A stretch of DNA of 64,000 bases from Welwitschia mirabilis (Eukaryota; Gnetophyta; Gnetopsida; Welwitschiales). Shown piece by piece: positions 30,895 to 41,544 of the stretch. The translations under genes and the position numbers were made by a program. The notes under the pieces are model-generated. The model saw nothing but the letters and a program-made list of their open reading frames with translations, was not told the DNA's origin and made no database searches. Numbering within the stretch: position 1 is the stretch's first letter; each line of letters begins with the position of its first letter. Where the stretch lies: the NCBI GenBank assembly GCA_051453625.1, contig JBOZIK010000001.1, positions 283,028,073-283,092,072 of the forward strand. The letters are read 5' to 3'.

Positions 30895-32235
30895 GGTTCA
30901 AAGTCTTGACATCACAGTTATAGGTTCCACTTCTAATGCCACACTTCCCTCATAAGTCTACCACCACAGCCATGGGACCGAACTCCATGTTACTTTTACC
31001 TCACAGATGTGATGTTATAGTTATGGGTTCTACACCGAATGTCACAATTGATTCATAAGTATGACTTCATAGTCATGGGATCTATCCCTAACATCAGAGT
31101 TATGTCACAGGCCTAATGTCATAGCCATATCCCACACCCAATGTCATACTTGGTTTACAAGTCTAACATCGTAGTTATGGAATCCATCTTCAATGTTAAA
31201 GTTTTCTTATAGGCCTCATGTAGTAGTTATGGATCCCATAACTACTATCATAGTTGGATTACAAATTTGATTTCATAGTCATAGGACCCAACCCCACTGT
31301 CACAAATAGCCCCTAGAGGCCTAACATTACATTTGCTCACTGGAAGTATAACATCAAATTTGTTCTACTAAAGGCTTGATGTTGCACTTTCCTGCTAAAT
31401 TTCTAACATCATACTTATTTTGCTGGAGGCCTAATATCACACTCATTTACTAGAAATCTGATGTTACACTTTCCTACTAGAAGTCTGACATTATACTTGT
31501 CTAATCAGAGGTCTAACATCGCACTTGCCCATTGGAAGTCTAATGTTACCCTTAATTACTTAAAAACCTAATGTCACACTTACTTACTAGAAGTATGATG
31601 TTGTACTTAATCATCAAAAAATATAATGTTGCATTTACTTGGTAGAAGTTAGATGTTACACTTATTTTACTAAAGGCCTAACATTGCATTTGCCTACTAG
31701 AAATTTGACATCATACTTAACCACTAGAAAACTTGACATTGCACTTGTTTATGAGAAGTATGACATTGTGCTTAGTAGTCAGAAAACTTGATGTTACAAT
31801 TGCTTACTAGAATCCTGACGTTGCACTTAACTATTAATAAATCTGATGGCATACTTATTTTGCCAGAAGCCTAATGTTGCACTTAACAACTAGGAATCCT
31901 AATGTCATACTTAACCATCATAAAGTTTAATGTTATACTGACCTCCAAGAAGAATTCCACTTGTTATATTAGAGGCTTGATGTTATATTATTCATTAAAA
32001 GTCTAATATCACACTTAACTACTAGAAAACCTAATGTTACACTTTCCTACTAGAAGTGTAACATGGCATTTGACTGCTAGAAAACTTGAGTCGCACTTAT
32101 CTATTAGAAGTTTAACATTGCTATTGATTATTGAAAAACCTAATGTCATACCTGATCACTAAAGGCCTAATGTCATACTTAACCCATTAAAATCTAATAT
32201 CATACTTGGTCACTGAGTTTGATGTCATAGTTGCT
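30895..32235 (+). repeat. two-part minisatellite, ~27-bp unit
   Basis: In the right part (about 31300-32235) a unit of the type TCTGACATTGCACTTGCCTA followed by CTAGAAG (27 bp) repeats some 30-35 times. In the left part (about 30895-31300) a ~52-bp double unit alternates a ~27-bp form (TGACATCATAGTTATGGGAT then CCATCCC) with a ~25-bp form (TAATGTCACAGTTGGTTCA then CAGGCC), about eight times. Both parts share the core ATGTCACA-C/G-TT. Copies diverge mostly by transitions. The number of copies was counted by eye. Confidence 0.88.
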
Positions 32236-32860
32236 TGCCTCTCTAGTAGTTACAATAGTTAGGATAGTTATGTGAGTTATTAAACTAATCTAGTATTTAC
32301 CAAAATTTAACTAACCATCTAACAGCTAGAAAAAATAACTTTAGGAAGTAAATCTATTTAAGAGCCATTAGAAACCACTAAAAGAATGAATAGCAAAACA
32401 GAGATGCAAAAAAAAAGAGAGAGTAATAAAACAAAGATTGAATTCTTAAATAGAAATAATTGAGAATTAACTAAATGAGGTTAGTTTATAGAATTAAGAT
32501 CTCTTTAATAAGATGGACTTACTTGTTGTACATTTTAAATCATCCAATCAACTAATGAAATATGGCTTGCAAGAACAACAAAAAAAAATCCTCTACTTCT
32601 AGAGAAAACTCTCCTAATCGGATAGCTTAATCTTTAAAGTGTATAAATCAGGCTATTAAACATAGAAGCAAATATTCAAGTATTCCTATTAAACAAATAA
32701 AATGGACTAATAGTAGAATAAAGAGAGAGTAACAAAATAGGGAAAATGGTCCATCTGCAAATTTATGAGGGTAATGTAAGAACTAGTGAGGAAGCCATAT
32801 CATGGCTTTGACAAATAGAGAAATATTTCACACTCCATAACACTCCATTAGAAAGAAGAT
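32236..32860 (+). other. short stretch between minisatellite and gag
   Basis: AT-rich. No motif was recognised before the gag reading begins. Confidence 0.5.
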
Positions 32861-33365
32861 GTGTATATGCTATAATCTTAATTATTAAAAATGCATAAGA
32901 ATGGTGGCTTTAATGCAATAAAAATTTAATCATAGTATTACTTGAAACTATTTTATAGAATATTTCAAAACAAAGTTCATTTTTGATGATTTTGTTGAAG
33001 ATCGAATGGTGGAATTTTAATGTCTTCATTTAGGAAAGTGTTCATTAGATGAACATTGATCAAAGTTCTAATGCCTAATGAAGTATTAAAAAAACTTCTC
33101 AGAAAAGTATCTTATCAATAGTTTCATTAGAAAACTACCCTTAAAAGTACAAAATATCCTCTAAACCTTAGAAGTTATATCTACTAAAGATTCTTATAGG
33201 AATATAAAACACTACTTGGAATAAAATAATAGATGGATTGAGGACTAAACCAGACAAATGACAAGGTTTTCTCCTAGTAGGAATCAACCTTCTAAGGAAG
33301 AATTCAGAAATATTATCATCTATCATGAGTGTAAGAGGAAATATCACATAGTAAGGAATTGTTCA
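32860..33365 (+). pseudogene. chromovirus gag with zinc knuckle, degenerate
   Basis: Readable pieces in order are A-stop-EWW (the …A..WW motif of Retrotrans_gag), FIFDDFVEDRMVEF, FIRKLPLKVQNIL and a CCHC knuckle at 33321-33362 read Y-H-E-C-K-R-K-Y-H-I-V-R-N-C, with the first Cys now Tyr (TGT to TAT). The order and spacing match gag of chromoviruses. Frameshifts and stops separate the pieces. Confidence 0.75.
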
Positions 33366-34149
33366 TCTAAGGCCCTTGGGACTATATCTTTTACTCAGAA
33401 TCAACCTCAGATGTAATCAAATCCTGAACCTCCTACAAAAAAAGAGTTTACAATGCAATTCATATAGGTTTAGTCACAAATTAATTTTTTGTTTTATAAT
33501 TACTAAGACTTTTTACATTTTTTTATTTTTATTTTTAATCAATAGTGGTTCTTCTTAATATTTCATCTCCCCTCTTTTATTTTAAAAATTAAATGTTACT
33601 TTATTCCAAGAACCCAAATCCTTCATAGAACTAGCAGGAGGGAACACCCTTGCATAAAATAAAATAGGAGGACTGATAACCTTTATAATCTAAAACATTT
33701 ACTTTTGAAATAAATTTTGTATCCTTATCATTAACAAGTACAAAGCGATTCTGGGAATGTCTTTCATTATCATCTATAACATCAGAATAAATTTTTGATA
33801 ACAAATAGTAATAGTTTCATCTTCATTTAGATACCAAGTGCTTAAGGAAGAGGGAAATAATAGGAAAATTTTCTTAGCAACTAGAAAATAAATTAAAAAG
33901 TAGTAAATAAAAAATAATTATTCTTGATAATAATTAAATTAGAAAGTACAAGTTTATAGTAGGAGATTCCAGAAGGGCTATAAAAATTCAAGGATGCATG
34001 CAAAGAAATAATAAATATACTACCCAAATAAAAGATAGAACATACCATTAACTTATTTTCTAGAGAATAACTAGTAGTAAGAGCTTCATATATATTTTCA
34101 GTAACTGAACTTAGAGAGGTCAATCTACAGCTAGAATAACTACTGCTAG
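33366..34149 (+). pseudogene. presumed chromovirus protease region, not legible
   Basis: By position this should encode the protease. I could not find a D-T/S-G motif. A weak aliphatic pattern near 33880-34140 is not enough to call a domain. Confidence 0.35.
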
Positions 34150-34880
34150 AAGAATAAATTTTTCCAAGTGTATCTCCTTAGGACTCCCTTATCTTATTTG
34201 CTAAAATAAAAGATGTAATCTTAAGATTATGCATAGACTACCAATAATTAAATAAGCTAATCATTAAAAAAAAAGACCTACCAAGAATTGATGATCTTTT
34301 GGTTTAATTATAGGAGGCATAATTCTTCTCAAAAAATTAATTTAAGATTAGGTACCAGTAGATAAGAATTAAAGAAGAATATGTCTACAAAATAGAATTT
34401 CAAACTCAATATAAAAACTATGAATTCATAGTAATGCCATTTGGACTTATCAATGCATCAAGAACTTTCATGAATCTAATGATGATATTTTGAGCCATAT
34501 CTTAATAAATTTATGGTAGTATTTTTGGATGATAGTTTGGTCTATTTGAATGATAGAAAAGCACATGTAGATCATCCTAATAAAATATTATAAGTATTAT
34601 AGAATTATGACTTCAAGGCTAAACTAAGCAAATGTGAATTCTTCTAGACAAAGATAAGCTACTTAGGATAAATTATCTCTAAGTAGGGAATTGTGATAGA
34701 TCCTGCAAAGATCCAAGTAGTCCAAGAATGGCCTCATCTAAAAAGTGTAATAGAAGTCCAAGGTCTTTGAGGATTGATAGGATTCTATTAAATATTCATT
34801 TTATGATTCTTGAAGCTGACAGTCCCATTTTTTAACTTAATAAAATAAACATTAATTTTTGATTTTTCTCTAAAATGCAA
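34150..34880 (+). pseudogene. chromovirus reverse transcriptase, degenerate
   Basis: The reading gives SLILFAKIKDVILRLCIDYQ, LPRIDDLLV, RIKEEYVYKIEFQTQYKNYE, FIVMPFGLINASRTFMNLM, then VVFLDDSLVYLNDRKAHVDH (catalytic F-x-D-D kept) and AKLSKCEFF, IIS, GIVIDPAKIQVVQEWP and GLIGFY. This is the full gypsy RT series from fingers to connection. Stops mostly replace Gln or Trp. A frameshift before FLDD separates the two halves. Confidence 0.87.
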
Positions 34881-35275
34881 AGAAACTTTCCTAAGAATAA
34901 ATCTTCTATTAACATCGACACCCATCCTGAACATTGTAGATAGGAAGGGATCATTCAACATCATCACAGATAGCTTGGCTTAAGGAATAGGTGCAATATT
35001 AAGTCAAGAAGAGAGAGCAGTGGCATGAGAATTTAAAAAACTAAATCAAAATATAGAACTATTAGCCATAAGTGCATGCTCTGAAAGCTTAATGACTTTA
35101 TTTAGTCAAAGGAGAATTCCTATCCAAAATAGGTCATAAGAGTTTAAAGTACTTCCAAAAGCAAATAATTTTGAATATGAGACAAATAATATGGGGAGAA
35201 TTACTAGTAGAATATGACTTCAACCTCCAATACAAATTAGGAAAGTGTGCTTTAAGTCAAATGTGATGTGTTCTT
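34881..35275 (+). pseudogene. chromovirus RNase H, degenerate
   Basis: SFNIITDSLA (first catalytic Asp), GIGAILSQEERAVA, KKLNQNIELLAISA and, in shifted frames, VEYDFNLQYKLGK-like pieces correspond to gypsy RNase H from ITDAS through the EKELLA region to the end. The Trp of the second motif is a stop. Confidence 0.78.
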
Positions 35276-36310
35276 ACCATCACAGTGAGCTCCGGTCTTG
35301 CTAATTACTTAAAGAAAAATTTGCTCAAAAACCCCTAATTTAGAGAAATAGTTCATCTGTTATAGTAAGTAGAAAGTATAGATACTTTTGCAGTATTTCA
35401 AGATGGTTATTTACTAAAAATGAGGCAATTTTGTATTTCTTAAGATAATTGAAAAAGAAAACTAATGTCAAAAATACATAAAGTACTCTATGCAAAACAC
35501 CTAGGTTTTTTGTGAAATTATCATATGTTAAAAAATACTCCTTATAGTCCCTAATGAAAGTAGAGTTAAAAGAATATATTAAAAATTGTCAAATCTATTA
35601 ACAAGTTAAGAATAAAAGAGATGAATGGGACTCTTACAATCTCTCAGCATTTTTGAATGGAAGGGGGAATAAATCACAATGGCTTTCATTATATGTTTAC
35701 CACTTATCAAAAAACATCATGACTCTATTTTTATTTGTGTTAATATATTAACTAGTATGACCCATTTTATTTTAGTTAAAACTACAAACATTGTAAAAGA
35801 GTTAGCCTTCCATTTTCATACAAGAGATTTTTAGATTACATAAAGAATGACATATCATTTTCTCTAATCATGATCCTAAGTTCTTATCAGAATTCTGTTA
35901 AAGCTTCTTTTATCACCTGAGAACCAAGCTTTATTTTAGTACTACTTATCGTTCTAAAACCAATGGATAGAGTGTGAGAATTAACCAAATCTTAAAAGAT
36001 ACATTATGATGTTATGTAGTAGAAAAAGCTAGAAACTAAAAGAAATATCTATATTTGGTAAAATTTACATGTAATAAAACTTTTCAGGTATCTATATAAC
36101 ACTTACCCTTTAAAGACATTATAGAAAAAATTATTCCACCTAGTAATATGATCAGATACCATACAAAAAGAGGTAACAAGAATAAACTCCAAAGTAAAAG
36201 AAATCGAGGAGATTATAAATCAAATTAAGAGGTAATTAAAGGAAGCCCAAGATAGATACAAGAAGTTCTATAACCAAAAGCATCCAAAATAGAGTCTTTC
36301 AAATAGGAAA
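35276..36310 (+). pseudogene. chromovirus integrase, degenerate
   Basis: Pieces are MKVELKEYIKNCQIY-QVKN (end of the zinc-binding part), the core start WNGGI-like segment with a lost first Asp region, LVKTT and RDF-LHKE, NHDPKFLSEFC (second catalytic Asp, as D-P-K-F), TKLYFSTTYRSKTNG-SVRINQ (third catalytic region, Glu lost) and KEAQDRYKKFYNQKHPK after the core. The series and spacing are standard for chromovirus integrase. Confidence 0.8.
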
Positions 36311-36429
36311 CCAAGTTCTTCTATAAGTTAGATTAAAAATAAGTTCAATGAAAAGTGGGAAATACTAGGAGATACTCCCTTGATACTATAGTCCATTTAA
36401 TATTATGGAAAGAGTTTAAAAATTGGCTT

Positions 36430-36720
36430 ATAAATAGGAGTTACTACTAAAGTTTTGTAGAATTCACTATGTATTTCATGTTAGTATATTAAAACCATAA
36501 GATAAAAATAGAATCTAGGATTACACAGTTGACTAGAAATACATCCTATTGAAACCAAATCTAACATTTAACATACAAATTGAAGAAATTCTAGAATCTT
36601 ATACTAGAAAACTCTCAAACAAGACCATCAACAAAGTATTAATCAAATGGACCCATTATAACTAAAATACATCGAAGAATAAGGAATTTATGTGATGGGT
36701 TTTTCCCAACTATTCAATTG
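36430..36720 (+). pseudogene. integrase tail with chromodomain remnant
   Basis: VHYVFHVSILKP is the conserved sequence before the chromodomain. IEEILESYTRKLSNKTINKV-LIKWTHYN then matches the chromodomain core (…ILD.R.R.LRN…VLVKW..Y…). In living elements it directs insertion by binding modified histones. Stops follow, so it is a fossil. Confidence 0.7.
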
Positions 36721-36892
36721 AAGTATGTTTTCGTATATTTAAAAATTAACTTTTATATTAAAACAAATTATTGTAGAAATGAATAAATTGTTGTAGAAAT
36801 GATAATGAAAGATGACAAGGAACAACTAGTAGATGCAAGTAAAAGTAGTCCATTTACTAGAGGGCATTAGCTTGAGGATAAGTTATGAAATT

Positions 36893-36905
36893 AAGGGGGA
36901 GGAAA
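36893..36905 (+). other. polypurine tract of the chromovirus
   Basis: AAGGGGGAGGAAA lies immediately before the right LTR start TGTAATATTTC. Confidence 0.88.
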
Positions 36906-37351
36906 TGTAATATTTCAAAATCACTTTATGATTAACTCATCATGTGTTAAAAGTAATTAATACATAATTAATAAAAACCATTACATAACAAAGAAGTGTA
37001 ACCCTTAATTTGTAATATTATATCCTTTCATCTTGAGTTTTAAGCTTATTGTGTTAGGTGGGGGTGGGTAGACTAAGTAGATGTAACTAGAAACAACCTT
37101 GGCTAAGTCCCAAGGGCCCTAAAAGAGTGGCTAAGGCCATGGTCCATGTCTTTACCTTTGACCACTAATCTAGTGCTAGAATCACATGTAGAAGCAATAT
37201 TATTGTATTATAATTAGCTGCTAAATTAAAAAAGAGATTCTTCATTTTCTACCTAATTAATGTATTATCAAGTTCATCATTATATAGTTTATAAATGCTC
37301 ATTATTAAAATTCAAAAGTTTAATCTTAATTTTATAATTTAAAACATTATA
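36906..37351 (+). repeat. 3' LTR of the chromovirus
   Basis: 446 bp, homologous to 27554-27976, ending in ACATTATA followed by AATAG. Extra ~20 bp near 36950-36980 (TAATTAATACATAATTAATA) account for the length difference. Confidence 0.92.
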
Positions 37352-37356
37352 AATAG

Positions 37357-40300
37357 TTTGAAAACAATTCTTACCACTAGGCTATAGATATAAGTAAGAT
37401 AAATTTTACTTCTTTCAAATTACTAATGAATTTAAGGATGAAAGCTAACTTATAAAATTAAGAAACAATGATGTAATAATATAAGAAGAGAAAGACATAA
37501 ACAAATATTTTTAGAAACATTTTAGAAATATCCAAAATAAGGTTAATACCACCCTCATAATTACTAGAATACTTAGGAAACTAATGAAAGAAAAAAATTC
37601 TATAAATAGTATATAAAGAAATTAAGATATGAAAAATTATAAGACATCATGCTTAGATGAGTAATCACTAAAATTATTTAAGAATTACATTGAATATATA
37701 AGAACAACATTATTATTATGATTGACAAAGTGCTATAAATTAATGAAGTCAATAGAGACATTAATCATATGAGAATTATCCTAAGACTAGAGAAAAACAA
37801 CATTAAACTTAAAGAATAGAGTTATATAAAAGTTTATAATTTATTTACAAGATAGTGATTGAAGCATTTATTTTCAAAACTTCTCCTCTTATAACAAATA
37901 TTATTATCCCTTACTAAACCAAGCTCCTTAAGGTGAAGTACATGTAAGAATAATTTTTCCTTATTTATAAAGTTTTACATTCTTATAAGAAATAAAAGAT
38001 TCTTGTAATGTTTTTTTCAAAGTTAATATAGTTAAAAATTAGTGCGTTTTTAGGAGTTAGATAAAATTATTAAAAAAATTATACTTCACGAAAGTTTATT
38101 AACTTCTATCTAGATATTCAATCAATAATATAATAAAGAGATGAATTCATTAAAACTAAAAGATGATCTCATCAAAGGGATATTTTATACTAATATTTTA
38201 TAAAATTATTAGATAAAATACATAAAAATTATGAATAACAAGTAATCATTATCAATACTATTCATGTATGGATTATTCATGATAAATTCTTAAAGAAGAG
38301 AAGATACAAAATATGCCACAACTAGATCATAATACATTGTCAAAATATAATAACAAGAATGTAACATAAACAAAAATCAAAAATATTTTTTATAAGTTTA
38401 AGAATTGAATGTTGGAACATCCACTTGTATTTATGATAACATGTATAATTATTTTAATGAAATAATTAAAATAAATATTAAATAGTAGAGGATTAGTTAA
38501 ATAATATAAAATATACTAATAACTTAATTTTTGCTTTTAACGAAAAGTGTGTATATATATGTATATGTATATGTGTATATATATATATATATATAAAGGC
38601 ATTAAAAAACATGATATAGAAAACTTAACATTATTATTTACTGAAATAGAAAGTCATAGATCTTAACATTTTTGATATGAAATCTTTATCTTTTTACCTT
38701 TAAAATAGTGGTAACCTCCTAGAAACTTTATTTCTTAAAATACAATATCTTAGAATCTTGGACATTTTAAATCTTATATTAGCTTATATGGGTTTTTTTC
38801 ACATTGAAAATGAAAATTGTTTTCACATAAGATTATTAAAACCAACTCATAACATTGTATTAAGACCTCTTTATTATATGATTAAAAAATTATTATTTAA
38901 ATGAAAACATTGAATTGAGAATTTTTTTCATTTCTACTTATCTTATGTTATGTTATGTAATTTGAATTATTATTAGTCAAAATAATAACACATGTTATGA
39001 TTAAAACATCAATCAATATGTATGAATGAAATTAAAAACATAAAAACATCAACTTGTTCATCTTAAAATGCTTGTCTTTGGATTTAAATTTGGCAAATTT
39101 GTCCTAATCTATATAGGATCCTTAAGATATTATGCTAAGAAAATAGCTAAATTGTAATTATTTTAATACGTTTTATGTAAATTTCAATGTTGATGACCAT
39201 GATAAAAGTTTTACTAATAACATGTGAAAGTACAGATATGATAAGGTAATTATAAAGGGTTGGTAATTTATTATATCATTATCTAAATCATCCTATTCTA
39301 ATATAAAAGTTAATGAAGATGTTAATTCTATGATGTGAATCCCTTTATGATTTAATACTACTTTTGATGATGTATTTTTATAGTAATTAAACTAATGATG
39401 AAGACTTCTGTACTTACCAAATTACTTTCAATAATCTCAAGTGATGATAGTATGATCTATATAATATGTTTAATCTATTATAGCTACTTAATTCCATCCA
39501 ACACATGTTTTTAATAAGTTTTAACCTTTTGATGATATCAAAACTTATGATTTTTATATTAAAAAGTACTAACTCAAATGGATTTCAAAAATTCATAATG
39601 TAAATATAATAAGACAAAAATATTAGATTCATAATCTTTGGGTGGTCTTATAGTACCACTCATTTAGAAGTTGTTCAAGACCATTAGAAAAGCACATGAA
39701 AACCTAGGTATTTTAAACCTTATTTAGTAGTTTCTAAGCTTTTAAATCCTCTTAGAGGTTAATAAAACTATATGAACCTTTCTATGTAAATAAATTAATT
39801 TAAAATGATTAATCAAATTTGTTATTCTATTTATGTTCTGCTTAATTTTTAGTAATTTTCTTTAGTTTTATAATTTTTTAAGAGAATTTTCTAGGAATTG
39901 GTCAAATTTCATCATTCTTATGTAATTTGGTAATGATGTGAATAATTTTTAACACTTATATTCCGCATCCATACTACTCTTACATATAACAATTTCAAGG
40001 TGGATCCATTTTGCATTCTGTTTTCTTAGTTTAAGAAGCATTTAGGGCTAAGAATCAATTTACAAGTAGCTATCAAACTTAAAATTAGTAAAAATGTATT
40101 GTTATTAACTTAGTAATTTTATTTATTTATTTTCTTACATATTTTATTTCATTTTTTTAGTTATTACATAATAGCTTTAGCATTTAAAATTTTTTAATTA
40201 TTTTACCTATTAGGATTTAATAATTTTTTAAAATCTTAGTTTATATTAAATGATTTAAATTATGAGTAAATTACTTCTATAAATATCTAAGACTATAGAA

Positions 40301-41291
40301 TTTGTTTTTTGTTTCTTCCATCTTTCTTGCATTTTCTATCAAAATCTATTATTGTGTTTCATAAATGCTGTTAAATTGATTTCAAAACTTTTACATTTTA
40401 TTACTTCATTTTATTTTACTATAATTTTACATTTCCCATACCTTTTAAGTTTATTTTAGTTTTTGGATTTTTTTTTATTTTTTTAATTGATCATCCTCAT
40501 GAAATAAAAATGTTATTTTAGAGCATGTACTTTTTCAATAACTTAAAACAAAATCATAGTAAAACCTAGGTAAAATATGTGTTTTCTAAAATATTTTTTA
40601 TTCTTATAATTTTTTCTAAAAGATTTTTTTTAATACAAAATTCATTCTTTGACATTATTTTATAATTTTCAAATAGAAAATTTAGCTATGTGTAATTTTT
40701 CATAAATTTCTAACACCTTATTTTTTAATATAGTGGAGTATTTTCTATAAGAATGTAATTCAACTATCGTTTTTCAATTTTACACTAATTTGATAATATT
40801 TTTATCTAGTTTAAGATTTTAGATTTTTTTGCATGTTTTCCTTAACATGTTTTGTCTTCATTCAATTAAGCATTGCATTTTTAAAGAAAGTACTTTAGTG
40901 TAGATATTGTGTAATATTGTCTTCTTATCTAGTCTTGTATACACACTAGATAATTTAGTCAAATAAGTATTTTCTTGCATTTTTGTAAACTGTTATTTAA
41001 TTTTTAGTAAACAATAATTTTTTTTTAAGTTTTTAATCATATATGATGGAAATAGATGATTTTTTTTATCTTATATCTATTATTTTTAATGTAGTAGACA
41101 ACATAAACCTTTAATAATATGAATTACTCATGTCATGCATAATTACGATACCATTTCTTATGTGAAAAATTTAAATTTGATTATTTCAACTTAATAGTTT
41201 ACATGTATAAATACTTTTATCTAAGTAAATTTACTCATATAAATATATTTAAATATAAGAGATGATTCCAAATTATTTGTAAATATATTTA

Positions 41292-41294
<3 letters not shown>
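37357..41294. other. very AT-rich sequence, no gene recognised
   Basis: No domain was read on either strand. An interrupted (TA/TG)n microsatellite lies at 38547-38595. From about 40100 to 41050 the + strand is T-rich with many TTTTT runs. Confidence 0.5.
38547..38595 (+). repeat. (TA)n/(TG)n microsatellite
   Basis: Alternating GT and AT dinucleotides, ending in a pure (AT)n run. Confidence 0.9.
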
Positions 41295-41371
<77 letters not shown>

Positions 41372-41471
41372 NNNNNNNNNNNNNNNNNNNNNNNNNNNNN
41401 NNNNNNNNNNNNNNNNNNNNNNNNNNNNNNNNNNNNNNNNNNNNNNNNNNNNNNNNNNNNNNNNNNNNNNN

Positions 41472-41543
<72 letters not shown>
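41295..41543 (+). repeat. (CT)n microsatellite containing a gap
   Basis: Pure CT/TC repeat from 41296 to about 41366, ACACA, 100 N (41372-41471), then CT repeat to 41543 with one G interruption. The true length is unknown. Confidence 0.97.
41372..41471. other. assembly gap (100 N) in the (CT)n tract
   Basis: The gap almost certainly arose because the repeat could not be spanned. Confidence 0.99.

Positions 41544-41544
<1 letters not shown>

Larger units (their letters stand above)
27554..37351 (+). mobile_element. chromovirus-type Ty3/gypsy retrotransposon, structurally complete
   Basis: LTRs at 27554-27976 and 36906-37351 are flanked by identical 5-bp target-site duplications AATAG (27549-27553 and 37352-37356). 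A tRNA-Met-type primer-binding site follows the left LTR, and a purine tract precedes the right one. In between, in gypsy order, are gag (about 32860-33365), RT (about 34150-34800), RNase H (34900-35270), integrase (35480-36300) and a chromodomain remnant (36480-36680). The 9.8-kb length includes an unusual 4.9-kb leader with a minisatellite. All ORFs are broken. Confidence 0.9.

Noticed and set aside
30895-32235. CRISPR-like array
   Set aside because: The repeats are contiguous and degenerate with no unique spacers, and the genome is a plant's.
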